Shown piece after piece: positions 19,188 through 28,838 of a stretch of 64,000 bases of DNA (positions are counted from its first letter, which is position 1; each line of letters opens with the position of its first letter). The notes under the pieces were generated by a model that saw only the letters and a program-made list of their open reading frames with translations, was not told the origin of the DNA and did not search any database. Both the position numbers and the translations under genes were made by a program. The stretch spans positions 186,001 through 250,000 of the forward strand of contig CAMDJW010000001.1 in assembly GCA_945901025.1 (NCBI GenBank). The letters run 5' to 3'. The stretch comes from Spirosoma fluviale. Lineage in GTDB: Bacteria > Bacteroidota > Bacteroidia > Cytophagales > Spirosomataceae.

Positions 19188-20336
19188 ATGTTTAAGAATA
19201 GGGCGTCCATTAGTTTACTATTTTTCCTTTGTGGAATTAACTTTGCTAGTTGGGCCACAAGAATCCCAGATTTTAAAGAAAAATTACATTTAACAGATTC
19301 TGAATTAGGCACTATTTTACTAGGCTTGCCTATAGGCTCGCTCATATCATTACCATTGGCCGGTTGGTTAATCACGAAATATGAGTCAAAATGGATATGT
19401 TTAACAGCGGTTGTTATGTACATATTTATAATGCCAATCTTAGGATATTCACCCAATTCCTTCGGATTATTTATTGCACTATTTCTTTTTGGAATGGCTG
19501 GAGATATCTTAAATATTGCCATGAACACTCAAGTGGTCACTTTGGAAAAGAGTATGAATAAGCAAATCATGTCTAGTTTTCATGCACTATTTTCTCTCGG
19601 ATTGATGTTGGGAGCATTAAGCGGAGGCATAATATTGAATTATCAGATTTCAAGTTTCAACCATTTATTAATTGTAGGAGGTTTAAATTTCTTATCGATC
19701 CCTTTCTTTTTGTCAAATTTATTACCTGATCATTTTAAAAAGAACAACGAATCAGCAGAAGGAAAAAATAAATCGTTTTTTAATTTAGGTCCTCACCTAT
19801 TTACGTTGTCATTCATTGCTTTCTGTGGAATGCTTTGTGAGGGAGCAATGGCCGATTGGATAACTTTATACTTTAAAGAATCAACCTTCATAACAACATT
19901 TCCAACAACCATTGGATTTACATCATTTGCTTTATCAATGGTTATTGGAAGATCCATGGGCGATTATATTACCCATTTATTTTCGATAAAAAACATCCTA
20001 ACATTAAATGGAATATTAATTAGTCTGGGTTTAATCATTACATTAATTACCTCTAATGAGTATATCATGATTGTCGGATGCTTAATCGCAGGAATAGGTA
20101 TTTCTACTATTATACCGATTATTTATTCTGAAGCTGGAAGATCAAAAAATATTTCACCATCAGTAGCCATCGCAAGCGTATCCACAATAGCTTATGTTGG
20201 ATTTCTTGTTGGCCCAGTATTTATAGGCTACTTATCTGATTACTGGGGCTTAAACAATGCCTTATACTTAATAGTCTTATTAGGACTAATTGCAAGCTTC
20301 TTGTCTAAATTCAAATTGAAAGCTCAAGAAAACTGA
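19188..20336 (+). CDS. Major facilitator superfamily transporter, sugar/YbjJ-like
   Basis: This 382-residue protein has about twelve hydrophobic segments. The opening LLFFLCGINFASWATRIPDF and ELGTILLGLPIGSLISLPLAGWL resemble the YbjJ/fucose-permease branch of the MFS, and the mid-region MADWITLYFKESTF is shared by that group. The substrate is unknown. The gene follows the nucleotidase with 9 nt between. Its 3' end faces the acetyltransferase gene 10 nt away with no visible terminator. Confidence 0.82.
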   Translation: MFKNRASISLLFFLCGINFASWATRIPDFKEKLHLTDSELGTILLGLPIGSLISLPLAGWLITKYESKWICLTAVVMYIFIMPILGYSPNSFGLFIALFLFGMAGDILNIAMNTQVVTLEKSMNKQIMSSFHALFSLGLMLGALSGGIILNYQISSFNHLLIVGGLNFLSIPFFLSNLLPDHFKKNNESAEGKNKSFFNLGPHLFTLSFIAFCGMLCEGAMADWITLYFKESTFITTFPTTIGFTSFALSMVIGRSMGDYITHLFSIKNILTLNGILISLGLIITLITSNEYIMIVGCLIAGIGISTIIPIIYSEAGRSKNISPSVAIASVSTIAYVGFLVGPVFIGYLSDYWGLNNALYLIVLLGLIASFLSKFKLKAQEN

Positions 20337-20346
20337 TTTCGATAAT

Positions 20347-20799
20347 TTACAAATCGATGTGAACATTAATCCATTCTGAGTCAAATCTAGCTTCATACTT
20401 TTTATAGAAATCAATGGCCGGCGTATTCCAATCTAAAACTTGCCACATAAGTCCTTTTGAATTGGTTACTTTTGCTTCTTGGATGGTAGCTTCCATTAAA
20501 AGTTTTCCATATCCTTTAGATCTAAACTCGCTTTTAATAAATAAATCTTCCAAGTATAATCGTTTGCCTTTCCAAGTAGAAAAACGGAAATACCAAAGAG
20601 CGAAACCGACCAATTGATCATTTTCAAATAATATAAAAGCCTCAAATAATGGTTTATCTGAAAAACCATTTATTTCATAATCCTCTATTGTTGCTATTAC
20701 TTCTTCGGGAGCTCGTTCAAATAAAGCTAATTCTTTAACCAACGAAAATATTAATGGGATATCAAATGATTCTGCTTTGCGTAAGGTTATTTTATCCAT
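20347..20799 (-). CDS. GNAT-family N-acetyltransferase (diamine acetyltransferase-like)
   Basis: This 150-residue acetyltransferase has the GNAT acetyl-CoA motif LEDLFIKSEFRSKGYGKLLM near residue 81, with the R-x-x-G-x-G pyrophosphate loop. The preceding strand holds LVGFALWYFRFSTWKGKRLYLED, and MWQVLDWNTPAIDFYKKYEA is the C-terminal motif B of the spermidine/spermine acetyltransferase group. A polyamine or small amine substrate is plausible, and polyamine synthesis genes occur at 39429-41781. The start overlaps the rluD stop by 8 nt. Confidence 0.85.
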   Translation of the reverse strand: MDKITLRKAESFDIPLIFSLVKELALFERAPEEVIATIEDYEINGFSDKPLFEAFILFENDQLVGFALWYFRFSTWKGKRLYLEDLFIKSEFRSKGYGKLLMEATIQEAKVTNSKGLMWQVLDWNTPAIDFYKKYEARFDSEWINVHIDL

Positions 20800-21820
20800 T
20801 GGTTACTTTTCTTAGTTTAGTCAACAATTCTTCCATATCGGATGGAAAACTTCTCTCAAAATAAATCCACTCTTTTGAAGTGGGATGTTCAAAACCTAAA
20901 GAATAAGCATGTAAAGCTTGTCTAGGACATGTTTGAAACATATTTTCTACAAAAGATTTATAATTAGCCATATGACTCATGTATCTAATTTTATCTCCTC
21001 CATAGGAACTATCAGATATCAATGGATGTCCCATCGACAAGGCATGGGCACGAATTTGATGTGTACGACCTGTTTCTAACTGAAATTTAAGCAGTGAACA
21101 AAAGCCAAAAGATTCCACAACTTCATAATGTGAAATAGCTAATTTACCTTCATCATAATCTTCTGGAAATATGGCCATCACTTTCCGATCTTTAGGATTT
21201 CGTGCAATTTTACCTCTTAAAGTTCCATTTAAAACTTTAGGTACGCCCCAACAAATCGCATAATAGGTTCTTTGAATGGTATGATCGAAAAATTGTTTGG
21301 CAAGATAAGTCAACGCAAATTCCGATTTAGCCACGACAAGAATGCCTGAAGTATCCTTATCGATTCGATGAACTAATCCTGGTCTAATTTCTTGTTTACC
21401 AGGAAGTTGCTGACAATGAAATAATAAAGCATTGACTAAAGTTCCAGACCAATTACCATGAGCGGGATGAACAACCATACCTGCAGACTTATCCACTAAT
21501 AAAACATCTTCATCTTCATAAATAATGGTAATTGGGATATCTTCTGCATATAAATCTTTGTCTCTAGGGGGTTGAGAAAAAGAAACAGAAATGGAATCCA
21601 AGGGCTTAACGCGATAATTAGGTTTAATAATTCCCCCATTTACTTTAACTGAGCCAGCATCTATACCTAATTGAATTTTAGATCGACTAGAATTAGAAAT
21701 TTTAAGTTGTAAATATTTATCTATTCTAAGTAATTGTTGACCTTTGTCAACAACAAAATTAAAATGCTCAAATAAGTCATCTTCGGATTCAACTGGATCT
21801 AATTCTTCGTCAATGGACAT
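20792..21820 (-). CDS. rluD: RluA/RluD-family 23S rRNA pseudouridine synthase
   Basis: The protein of about 342 residues isomerises uridines in 23S rRNA. An N-terminal S4 RNA-binding domain (LLRIDKYLQLKISNSSRSKIQ) is followed by the catalytic domain with the Asp-containing motif PGLVHRIDKDTSGILVVAKS. Later blocks are LETGRTHQIRAHALSMGHPL and PRQALHAYSLGFEHP. I choose ATG 21820 (MSIDEELD...), because the longer ORF start adds 14 residues unlike the family. The start overlaps the divergent ACC-deaminase gene start by 8 bp. Confidence 0.92.
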   Translation of the reverse strand: MSIDEELDPVESEDDLFEHFNFVVDKGQQLLRIDKYLQLKISNSSRSKIQLGIDAGSVKVNGGIIKPNYRVKPLDSISVSFSQPPRDKDLYAEDIPITIIYEDEDVLLVDKSAGMVVHPAHGNWSGTLVNALLFHCQQLPGKQEIRPGLVHRIDKDTSGILVVAKSEFALTYLAKQFFDHTIQRTYYAICWGVPKVLNGTLRGKIARNPKDRKVMAIFPEDYDEGKLAISHYEVVESFGFCSLLKFQLETGRTHQIRAHALSMGHPLISDSSYGGDKIRYMSHMANYKSFVENMFQTCPRQALHAYSLGFEHPTSKEWIYFERSFPSDMEELLTKLRKVTNG

Positions 21821-22688
21821 TTCTGAATTTACATTTAAACATTTACAACTACCTTCTCCCATTCAGGAAATATTTGAAGAAGAATGGAACGAAAAAAACA
21901 TACAAGTATTTGTCAAAAGAGACGACTTAATACATCCAATAATTTCTGGTAATAAATGGCGCAAATTAAAGGAATATATTGATTTTGCCCAAATAAATGC
22001 CTCTAATTCAATAATAAGTTTTGGAGGAGCCTATTCAAATCATTTATACGCTTTGGCATACGTTGGCAATCAATTTAATATTAAAACAATAGGAATAATA
22101 AGAGGAAATGAACTATACATAAACAGCAATTCATATTTAAAGCAAATGTCAGAATGGGGAATGGATTTGCATTTTATGGATAGGGAATCTTATCGAAAAA
22201 AAATAGTACCTGAGGAAATAGAAAAAGAAAATGTAATCATTATACCAGAAGGAGGCTTTTCAAAAGTAGGGGTATTAGGATTGGAGGCGTTAAAAAATGA
22301 ATTAAATGAACAAATTAAAGCTGACTATTTGATAACCGCCGTTGGAACAGGAACAACCGCCATAGGAATTTCCAAATTCCTCAAAATAAATACAATCGGA
22401 ATACTTACCTTAAATAATTTAACTGAAATTGAAAAAAATAGACAAGAATTTGACCTAGAAAATTTATTAGAAATTAATACGAATTACATTTTTGGTAAAT
22501 ACGCCAAAGACTCTCAAGTTTTAAAGGATTTTTGCGACACTTTTTACAAAAAGCATCTTATATTAATTGAACCTACCTATACAGGAAGAATGTTTTATGG
22601 ATTATATGACTTAATCAGAAACAATTACTTCCCCAAAAACTCTAAGTTAATTGCATTACATACAGGAGGAATAAAATTATCCCACTGA
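21813..22688 (+). CDS. 1-aminocyclopropane-1-carboxylate deaminase / D-cysteine desulfhydrase family
   Basis: This PLP enzyme of tryptophan-synthase-beta fold has about 291 residues. The family block [19 protein letters not shown] near residue 33 contains the PLP-binding Lys. [18 protein letters not shown] near 65 holds the substrate-site Ser/Asn, and [14 protein letters not shown] forms the phosphate loop. D-cysteine desulfhydrase is the more usual activity in bacteria, but the assignment is not certain. I start it at ATG 21813, where the protein opens with sequence expected of homologues. It overlaps rluD at the start and sufB at the end (12 bp). Confidence 0.85.
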   Translation: MDISEFTFKHLQLPSPIQEIFEEEWNEKNIQVFVKRDDLIHPIISGNKWRKLKEYIDFAQINASNSIISFGGAYSNHLYALAYVGNQFNIKTIGIIRGNELYINSNSYLKQMSEWGMDLHFMDRESYRKKIVPEEIEKENVIIIPEGGFSKVGVLGLEALKNELNEQIKADYLITAVGTGTTAIGISKFLKINTIGILTLNNLTEIEKNRQEFDLENLLEINTNYIFGKYAKDSQVLKDFCDTFYKKHLILIEPTYTGRMFYGLYDLIRNNYFPKNSKLIALHTGGIKLSH

Positions 22689-24125
22689 CCCCTCTAAAGA
22701 TATAGCCAATAATTTCTGTGCTTCTACTGCAAATTCCATAGGGAGTTGATTTAATACTTCTTTAGCATAGCCATTAACGATTAAGGCGATAGCAGTCTCG
22801 GTAGACAAACCCCTTTGATTGCAATAAAATATCTGATCTTCCCCTATTTTAGAGGTTGTGGCTTCATGTTCAACCGAAGAGGTTGGATTTTTAACTTCAA
22901 GATATGGAAACGTATGGGCGCCACATTTATCCCCTAAAAGCAAGGAATCACATTGACTAAAGTTTTTGGCATGATCAGCTCTTTTAGAAACTTGAACTAA
23001 TCCACGATATGAATTTTGAGAAAAACCTGCTGAAATTCCTTTCGATACAATTCTTGATTTTGAATGCTTACCCAAATGAATCATTTTGGTACCGGTATCA
23101 GCTTGTTGGTAATTATTTGTCACGGCAACAGAGTAAAATTCTCCAATGGAATAATCACCTTTCAAAACAACTGAAGGATATTTCCAAGTAACGGCAGAAC
23201 CTGTTTCTACTTGAGTCCAAGATAATTTGGAATGAGCGCCATCACAAATACCTCTCTTGGTTACAAAATTATAAATCCCCCCTTTTCCTTCCTTATCTCC
23301 TGGATACCAGTTTTGAACAGTTGAATATTTCACTTCAGCACCGGAATGGACAAAGATCTCAACGACTGCAGCATGCAATTGATTTTCATCGCGCATAGGA
23401 GCAGTACAACCTTCCAAATAACTCACATATGATTCATCTTCAGCGACAATTAAGGTTCTTTCAAACTGTCCAGTACCTGAAGCATTTATTCTAAAATATG
23501 TAGATAATTCCATTGGACAACGAACTCCTTTAGGAATGAAGCAGAATGAACCATCAGAAAATACGGCAGAATTCAATGCGGCAAAATAATTGTCTTTAAC
23601 AGGAACAACGCTTCCTAGATACTTTTTGATTAATTCAGGATGTTCTTTTACAGCTTCTGAAATAGAACAAAATATGACACCTTTTTCAGATAACGTTTCT
23701 TTAAAAGTAGTAGCAACGGATACAGAATCAATTACCGCATCTACTGCTACATTTGATAATCTTTTTTGTTCATCTAAGCTTATACCTAATTTTTCAAACG
23801 TCCGTCTAAGTTCAGGATCTATTTCATCTAATGAATTCAATTGCTTTTTTTGAACGGGAGCGGAATAATATTTTAAAGATTGGTAGTCTGTTGGCTTATA
23901 TTTAACGTTAGCCCAAGTTGGCTCCTCTAACGTTTTCCAATGTCTAAAAGCAGCTAATCGCCAATTTAAAAGCCAATCTGGTTCATTTTTTTTCTCAGAA
24001 ATAAAATGAATAGTAGATTCATCTAGACCTATGGGAGCTTCATCTGTCTCAAAAAAAGATTCGAAGCCATATTTATAATCTGAGCTAGTAACTTCTTGTA
24101 ATATATCGTCTACTTTATCTGCCAT
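22677..24125 (-). CDS. sufB: Fe-S cluster assembly protein SufB
   Basis: This 482-residue scaffold subunit of the SUF Fe-S assembly complex works with SufC and SufD. Typical blocks are [22 protein letters not shown] near residue 205, [22 protein letters not shown] near 240, [21 protein letters not shown] near 290 and [20 protein letters not shown] near 425. sufC and sufD are not downstream, where the minus-strand run ends against the convergent ACC-deaminase gene. They must lie elsewhere. A -7-like promoter element lies 26 nt upstream. Confidence 0.96.
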   Translation of the reverse strand: MADKVDDILQEVTSSDYKYGFESFFETDEAPIGLDESTIHFISEKKNEPDWLLNWRLAAFRHWKTLEEPTWANVKYKPTDYQSLKYYSAPVQKKQLNSLDEIDPELRRTFEKLGISLDEQKRLSNVAVDAVIDSVSVATTFKETLSEKGVIFCSISEAVKEHPELIKKYLGSVVPVKDNYFAALNSAVFSDGSFCFIPKGVRCPMELSTYFRINASGTGQFERTLIVAEDESYVSYLEGCTAPMRDENQLHAAVVEIFVHSGAEVKYSTVQNWYPGDKEGKGGIYNFVTKRGICDGAHSKLSWTQVETGSAVTWKYPSVVLKGDYSIGEFYSVAVTNNYQQADTGTKMIHLGKHSKSRIVSKGISAGFSQNSYRGLVQVSKRADHAKNFSQCDSLLLGDKCGAHTFPYLEVKNPTSSVEHEATTSKIGEDQIFYCNQRGLSTETAIALIVNGYAKEVLNQLPMEFAVEAQKLLAISLEGSVG

Positions 24126-24150
24126 AATAATTCAGTACATCTTAAAAGCC

Positions 24151-24158
24151 CAAAATTA
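24151..24158 (-). promoter_or_regulatory. Putative -7 promoter element for sufB
   Basis: The minus strand reads TAATTTTG here, a match to TAnnTTTG, and gives a leader of about 20 nt to the sufB ATG at 24125. A TTG about 24 nt further upstream is at unusual spacing, so the -33 element is uncertain. Confidence 0.35.
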
Positions 24159-24209
24159 CAAAATGAATTTTAAAGATTAAGCCAATTGTTTAGAATGGAT
24201 ATAAATAAA

Positions 24210-24674
24210 CTAAAATAATGGAGTATTTCTGATCAAACTTTCTTCTAAAGAAATAAAAGTCTCAGTCCTTTGAATGCCATTAACTTTTTGAATTTTATCA
24301 TGTAAAACTTCTCTAAGATGCTGAGTATCTCTACAAATAATTTTAGCGAAAATCGAATAAATACCCGTAGTATAATGAATATTAACCACCTCCGGAATTT
24401 CTTCAAGTTGTTTAGCCACATCCGCGTATAAACTACTTTTATCTAAATAAATACCCAAAAACGCACATATATCCCAACCGATCTTCGAGTAATCAATGAG
24501 TAATTGAGAACCTTTAACGATACCTAAAGCTTGCATTTTTTTCATGCGAACATGTACAGTCCCACCAGAAACTTCCAATCGATTACCTATTTCAGTAAAG
24601 GGTAAATTAGCATCTGATACTAAGATTTCTAATATTTTATAATCTAGTGGGTCAAGGTCTTGCTTACGATCCAT
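24210..24674 (-). CDS. Lrp/AsnC-family transcriptional regulator
   Basis: This 154-residue protein has an N-terminal winged HTH, LDYKILEILVSDANLPFTEI followed by GNRLEVSGGTVHVRMKKMQ, and a C-terminal RAM ligand-binding domain with HYTTGIYSIFAKIICRDTQHL. Lrp-type regulators form octamers and respond to amino acids. Neighbours are sufB downstream on the same strand and the divergent tRNA-like RNA gene. The regulated genes are not evident, but the 134-nt divergent region could carry a binding site. The start is ATG at 24674. Confidence 0.93.
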   Translation of the reverse strand: MDRKQDLDPLDYKILEILVSDANLPFTEIGNRLEVSGGTVHVRMKKMQALGIVKGSQLLIDYSKIGWDICAFLGIYLDKSSLYADVAKQLEEIPEVVNIHYTTGIYSIFAKIICRDTQHLREVLHDKIQKVNGIQRTETFISLEESLIRNTPLF

Positions 24675-24742
24675 GAATAAATTAAAATTAAATAGTGTAT
24701 TTGTTAAAATATTTACAAAAAAAAGACAATTTTATTAAATAA

Positions 24743-24774
24743 TTTTGAATTTATACTTTACCACATTATATTTG
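24743..24774 (+). promoter_or_regulatory. Bacteroidota-type promoter for the tRNA-like RNA
   Basis: TTTTG at 24743-24747, exactly 19 nt of spacing, then TATATTTG at 24767-24774. This fits the Bacteroidota vegetative consensus TTG-N19-TAnnTTTG fully. Transcription would start near 24781, about 28 nt before the RNA's mature 5' end. Confidence 0.65.
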
Positions 24775-24808
24775 TTGACTTATTAATTACAAAGGTAGTT
24801 AAATTTAT

Positions 24809-24951
24809 TGTAGGGTGATGAAATTGGCAGACGTGCCCTCCTGTCTCGGGGGTGGTGATTCTGGGATAAACGCGGCATAACGGGTTGACCACTAAGTTAG
24901 TTCTGTGTCGTGGCTAACCACATCTTGGAGGTTCGAATCCTTCTCCTACAG
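24809..24951 (+). ncRNA. Unusual class II tRNA-like RNA with a 74-nt variable region
   Basis: The RNA folds as a tRNA. The 7-bp acceptor is TGTAGGG (24809-24815) with TCCTACA (24944-24950), with one G-U pair. The 3-bp D stem ATG/CGT encloses AAATTGGCAGA, which has the GG for tertiary contact. The T stem GGAGG/CCTTC holds the loop TTCGAAT. The middle arm is CCCTC/GGGGG with loop CTGTCTC. Read canonically, the anticodon is GUC (Asp) but position 37 is U, not a purine. The variable region 24853-24926 is 74 nt and contains a 10-bp hairpin (24883-24892 with 24910-24919, one G-U and one mismatch). The discriminator is G and no CCA is encoded. It is flanked by its own promoter and terminator. Function unknown: it could be a divergent Ser- or Leu-type tRNA, a non-translating tRNA or a decayed tRNA. 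Confidence 0.7.
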
Positions 24952-24987
24952 CAATTAGTTTTTAGTTTGTTGATGAAGTGTAATGTT

Positions 24988-25018
24988 AAAAGCAATCATA
25001 TTTTAGGATTGCTTTTTT
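24988..25018 (+). terminator. Intrinsic terminator after the tRNA-like RNA
   Basis: A 10-bp perfect stem, AAAAGCAATC paired with GATTGCTTTT, encloses a 9-nt loop and ends in six T residues. It separates the RNA from the peroxiredoxin gene 61 nt downstream, though it could also act as an attenuator for that gene. Confidence 0.85.
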
Positions 25019-25078
25019 ATTTCACCAAAAGTCTATAAATTTAATAGAGAAAATTTCAACCTTTTAAACAAAATCAAA

Positions 25079-25714
25079 ATGAGCTTACGTTTAGGTGACA
25101 TCGCACCAGATTTCCAAGCGGAATCAACCTTAGGGCACATATCCTTTCATGATTGGATCGGAGATTCGTGGGCATTGTTTTTTAGCCACCCAGCTGATTT
25201 TACACCCGTGTGTACGACTGAGTTAGGAAAGACAGCTCTTCTTAATGGAGAATTTACTAAAAGAGGAGTAAAAGCAATTGCTATATCCGTAGACTCCTTA
25301 GAATCTCATAATAAATGGGTACCTGATATCGAGGAGGTTAATTCAGTACAAATGAATTTTCCAATAATAGCAGATCCAGAAAAGAAAGTAGCATTGCTTT
25401 ATGATATGATTCACCCAAATGCCTCTGAAAAAGCAACAGTAAGATCAGTATTTATTATAGGACCAGACAAAAAAATAAAGTTGACATTAACCTATCCGGC
25501 ATCTACTGGTAGAAATTTCACGGAAATTTTACGTGTTATTGATTCATTGCAATTAACGGCAAACTACCAAGTAGCCACACCAGCAGACTGGGTTAATGGA
25601 GAAGATGTAATCATCACTCCAGCCGTATCAGATGCCGATGCAGTGGCGAAATTTCCAAAGGGATTTACTACTATTAAATCATATTTGAGAAAAACACCTC
25701 AACCGAACTTGTAA
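25079..25714 (+). CDS. Peroxiredoxin, 1-Cys (Prx6) type
   Basis: This 211-residue thiol peroxidase has the active site FSHPADFTPVCTTELGKTAL near residue 38, giving the peroxidatic Cys in the PVCTTE context of Prx6 enzymes. The conserved Arg occurs in KATVRSVFIIGPDKKI near 120. The C-terminal extension includes WVNGEDVIITPAVSDADA, typical of the 1-Cys group. No other cysteine is seen. It detoxifies peroxides and is separate from bcp at 9408. It follows the tRNA-like RNA's terminator and is followed by its own terminator. Confidence 0.92.
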   Translation: MSLRLGDIAPDFQAESTLGHISFHDWIGDSWALFFSHPADFTPVCTTELGKTALLNGEFTKRGVKAIAISVDSLESHNKWVPDIEEVNSVQMNFPIIADPEKKVALLYDMIHPNASEKATVRSVFIIGPDKKIKLTLTYPASTGRNFTEILRVIDSLQLTANYQVATPADWVNGEDVIITPAVSDADAVAKFPKGFTTIKSYLRKTPQPNL

Positions 25715-25734
25715 ACTCGATATATTTTAATTTC

Positions 25735-25775
25735 AAAAAGGAAAATTTGGCTAAATTGTCATTCTCCTTTTTTTT
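25735..25775 (+). terminator. Terminator after peroxiredoxin
   Basis: AAAAAGGA pairs with TCCTTTTT (8 bp) and the stem extends three further pairs beyond one mismatch. The loop is about 14 nt and a run of eight T residues follows. Confidence 0.8.
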
Positions 25776-25802
25776 GATCTCAATCAATTAAAATTTAAGT
25801 AA

Positions 25803-25818
25803 TTTTACCCAGGTAAAA
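25803..25818. promoter_or_regulatory. Inverted repeat upstream of pgi, possible operator
   Basis: TTTTACC-CA-GGTAAAA is a perfect 7-bp inverted repeat with a 2-nt spacer, ending 14 nt before the pgi ATG. Near-consensus promoter sequence (TAATTTTA) overlaps its left arm. It looks like a dimeric regulator site or a leader hairpin; the binding protein is unknown. Confidence 0.4.
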
Positions 25819-25832
25819 ACAATCATTTCAAT

Positions 25833-27482
25833 ATGCTTTCTAACCAAGATTTCACACAGACGCCAGCTTTTAATAATTTAAAAAATGACTTTAATAGGCT
25901 TAATTCGACTAGCATCAAAAGCTTATTTGATGCAAACGTACAAAGACAAAACGAATTCAGTCTAGCATTTAACGATCTATTTCTCGATTACTCTAAAAAT
26001 ATATTAGATAAAGAAACTTTCTCTCATTTAATTGACCTAGCTAATCAGACAGGCTTAAAATCAGCCATTAATTCTCAGCTTACAGGTGATGTGATCAATG
26101 TAACAGAAAACAGATCAGTTCTTCATACAGCACTAAGAGCTAACACCAAATCAGAAATACTGATTGACGGTAAAAATATCATGCTCGATATTCAATTGGT
26201 AAAAAATCAAATGAAAGACTTTTGTGATCAAGTTATTCATGGCCAATGGAAAGGTTATACTGGAAAAACGATTACCGATGTAGTCAATATTGGAATTGGA
26301 GGTTCTGATTTAGGCCCAGTAATGGTTACAGAAGCATTAAAAGCTTATAAAAATCATTTAAATATACATTTTGTCAGTAATGTTGACGGTACGCATATCT
26401 CTGAAACATTCAAAAAAATAAATCCAGAAACAACCTTGTTTTTAATTGCCTCAAAGACATTTACTACACAAGAAACAATGGCCAATGCTTTTTCTGCTAG
26501 AAGCTGGTTTTTAGATGAAGCGCACGATATGAAGCACGTTGCGAAACATTTTGTAGCGATGTCGACCAATAAAGCAGAAGTGGAAAAGTTTGGAATTGAT
26601 GCTCAAAATATGTTTGTATTTTGGGATTGGGTGGGTGGTCGATACTCTCTCTGGTCAGCCATTGGACTTTCTATTGCACTGAGTATCGGATTTGAAAATT
26701 TCGAACTCTTGTTAACAGGGGCCAATGAAATGGACATTCATTTCTCCACAACGTCTTTTGAAAATAACATTCCCGTTATATTGGCTTTATTAGGAATTTG
26801 GTATACTCAATTCTTTAATGCAAATACACATGCAATTTTACCATATGACCAATATATGCATCGATTTGCCGCTTATTTCCAACAAGGAGATATGGAATCG
26901 AATGGAAAATCAGTAGATCGAAATGGGAATCGTGTTACTTATCCTACAGGTCCTGTCATATGGGGTGAGCCAGGAACGAATGGACAACATGCGTTTTATC
27001 AATTAATACACCAAGGAACTCAATTGATCCCTGCTGATTTTATTGCCCCAGCCATCACGCACAATAAAATCGGAAACCACCATACCTTATTGATGTCTAA
27101 TTTTTTCGCTCAAACAGAGGCTTTGATGAACGGAAAAACAAAAAAGGAAGTTGACGCAGAGCTACAAAAAGCAGGTTTATCCACAGAACAAATAAATAAA
27201 CTAAGTCCATTTAAGGTTTTTGAAGGAAATAGGCCAACCAACTCCATCTTAGTCAAGCAAATTACTCCTAAAACTTTAGGCTCATTAATCGTCATGTATG
27301 AACACAAAATATTTGTACAAGGAATTATTTGGAATATTTTCAGCTATGATCAATGGGGAGTGGAATTAGGAAAGCAATTAGCCAACTCCATATTACCTGA
27401 ATTAGAAAGTGATCAAGAAATTAATTCTCACGACAGCTCAACAAATGGATTGATCAACAAATTTAAAGCTTGGAGGTCTTAA
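25833..27482 (+). CDS. pgi: Glucose-6-phosphate isomerase
   Basis: This 549-residue glycolytic enzyme interconverts glucose-6-phosphate and fructose-6-phosphate. Family signatures are [21 protein letters not shown] near residue 148, [17 protein letters not shown] near 205, [22 protein letters not shown] near 266 and [22 protein letters not shown] near 372, which carries the catalytic Glu and His region. The C-terminal block ends with [13 protein letters not shown]. An inverted repeat sits just upstream. The stop overlaps the convergent hisS stop by 4 bp. Confidence 0.98.
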   Translation: MLSNQDFTQTPAFNNLKNDFNRLNSTSIKSLFDANVQRQNEFSLAFNDLFLDYSKNILDKETFSHLIDLANQTGLKSAINSQLTGDVINVTENRSVLHTALRANTKSEILIDGKNIMLDIQLVKNQMKDFCDQVIHGQWKGYTGKTITDVVNIGIGGSDLGPVMVTEALKAYKNHLNIHFVSNVDGTHISETFKKINPETTLFLIASKTFTTQETMANAFSARSWFLDEAHDMKHVAKHFVAMSTNKAEVEKFGIDAQNMFVFWDWVGGRYSLWSAIGLSIALSIGFENFELLLTGANEMDIHFSTTSFENNIPVILALLGIWYTQFFNANTHAILPYDQYMHRFAAYFQQGDMESNGKSVDRNGNRVTYPTGPVIWGEPGTNGQHAFYQLIHQGTQLIPADFIAPAITHNKIGNHHTLLMSNFFAQTEALMNGKTKKEVDAELQKAGLSTEQINKLSPFKVFEGNRPTNSILVKQITPKTLGSLIVMYEHKIFVQGIIWNIFSYDQWGVELGKQLANSILPELESDQEINSHDSSTNGLINKFKAWRS

Positions 27483-28828
27483 GAAAGTTTTTTGCTTAAT
27501 TCAAGCAAATTCAGTTCTTCTTGGGTTCCGCTAATCATGTCCTTAAGCGAAATTAAACCCGATTTAATTTCTTCAGAACCGATTACGGCCACAAACCTGA
27601 TTCCTTTTTTATCTGCGTATTCAAATGACTTTTTGATTTTAGTCATGTCAGGGTAGACCTCACATGAAATTCCATTTGATCGCAATGAATTAGCTAAACT
27701 TAAACATTTCAACTGGCCTTCTAAATCAAAATAAGTAAACAATACTTGGCATGCACTGGAATCTACCGAAGGCAACAATTTCAAGGTATCCATTACGTCG
27801 ATAATCCTTTCTATTCCAAAAGAAATACCAACTCCTGACATATTGGGCAAACCAAAGGAACTTGTTAAATTATCATAACGTCCTCCTCCCACAATACTTC
27901 CAAATGAAATATCTACTGCCTTCCCTTCAAAAATAAGTCCAGTATAATAGGATAATCCGCGCGCTAATTTGACGTCAAAAATAATGTTCGATTGATCTGC
28001 TGAAAAGGAAAGAACATCCTCTATTTCTTTTAAACCAGTTATGCCAATCTCTGATTGAGATAAAAAAGATTTTAAATTAACTATTTTTTGATCATTAGTT
28101 CCTTCAAACTCAATGATAACTTTTAGCTTATTTATTTTATCCATTTCAAATCCTTGCTCAAATAATTCATTCTGAACAACATCCCAACCCACCTTATCTA
28201 ATTTATCTAATGCGATTGCAAACGAAGAGAATTTATCGATCATACCTAAAGTGTCAACAATACCTGTCAAAACTTTTCTGGAATTAATTAACAATTGAAC
28301 ATTTAAATTTAATTCCGAGAATATAGATTGAAATAATGAAACTAATTCAGCTTCATTGATTAAAGAATCAGACCCCACTATATCTGCATCACATTGATAA
28401 AATTCCCTATATCGACCTTTTTGAGGTCTATCCGCTCTCCAAACAGGTTGTATCTGATAACGTTTAAAGGGAAATGCCAATTCACTCCTATTCATTGAAA
28501 CAAAACGAGCAAAAGGTACAGTTAAATCATACCTTAATCCCTTTTCAACTATCTTTTGGGAAAAGTTTTTAAAACCCAACTCAACATCATTCGGGCTTAG
28601 GTCTTTTAAAAAATCACCTGAATTTAATATTTTGAAAAGCAACTGATCTCCTTCATCACCATATTTACCCATTAAAGTGGATAAATTTTCAATAGATGGA
28701 GTTTCAATATTTTGGAAACCAAAACGTTCAAAATGTTTTTTAATTATTGAAAAAACATAATTCCTTTTGACCATTTCTTTTGGTCCAAAATCTCTAGTTC
28801 CCCTTGCGTTGCTTGGCTTTTGCATCAT
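27479..28828 (-). CDS. hisS: Histidyl-tRNA synthetase
   Basis: This 449-residue class II aminoacyl-tRNA synthetase charges tRNA-His. Motif 1 lies in [12 protein letters not shown]-like opening sequence ([17 protein letters not shown]). Motif 2 is in [22 protein letters not shown] near residue 122, and [14 protein letters not shown] with GGGRYDNL gives the His-binding loops. Motif 3 is [11 protein letters not shown] near 333. The C-terminal anticodon-binding domain follows. The two initial Met codons make the start ambiguous by one residue. A minus-strand -7-like element (28839-28846) lies just upstream. Confidence 0.96.
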   Translation of the reverse strand: MMQKPSNARGTRDFGPKEMVKRNYVFSIIKKHFERFGFQNIETPSIENLSTLMGKYGDEGDQLLFKILNSGDFLKDLSPNDVELGFKNFSQKIVEKGLRYDLTVPFARFVSMNRSELAFPFKRYQIQPVWRADRPQKGRYREFYQCDADIVGSDSLINEAELVSLFQSIFSELNLNVQLLINSRKVLTGIVDTLGMIDKFSSFAIALDKLDKVGWDVVQNELFEQGFEMDKINKLKVIIEFEGTNDQKIVNLKSFLSQSEIGITGLKEIEDVLSFSADQSNIIFDVKLARGLSYYTGLIFEGKAVDISFGSIVGGGRYDNLTSSFGLPNMSGVGISFGIERIIDVMDTLKLLPSVDSSACQVLFTYFDLEGQLKCLSLANSLRSNGISCEVYPDMTKIKKSFEYADKKGIRFVAVIGSEEIKSGLISLKDMISGTQEELNLLELSKKLS

Positions 28829-28838
28829 ATATAAAAAA

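Noticed and set aside
24809-24951. tmRNA, selenocysteine tRNA or intron-bearing tRNA
   Set aside because: There is no tag reading frame, no UCA anticodon, no 6-bp D stem, and the 74-nt extra sequence lies after the middle arm, not in a group I intron position or size.
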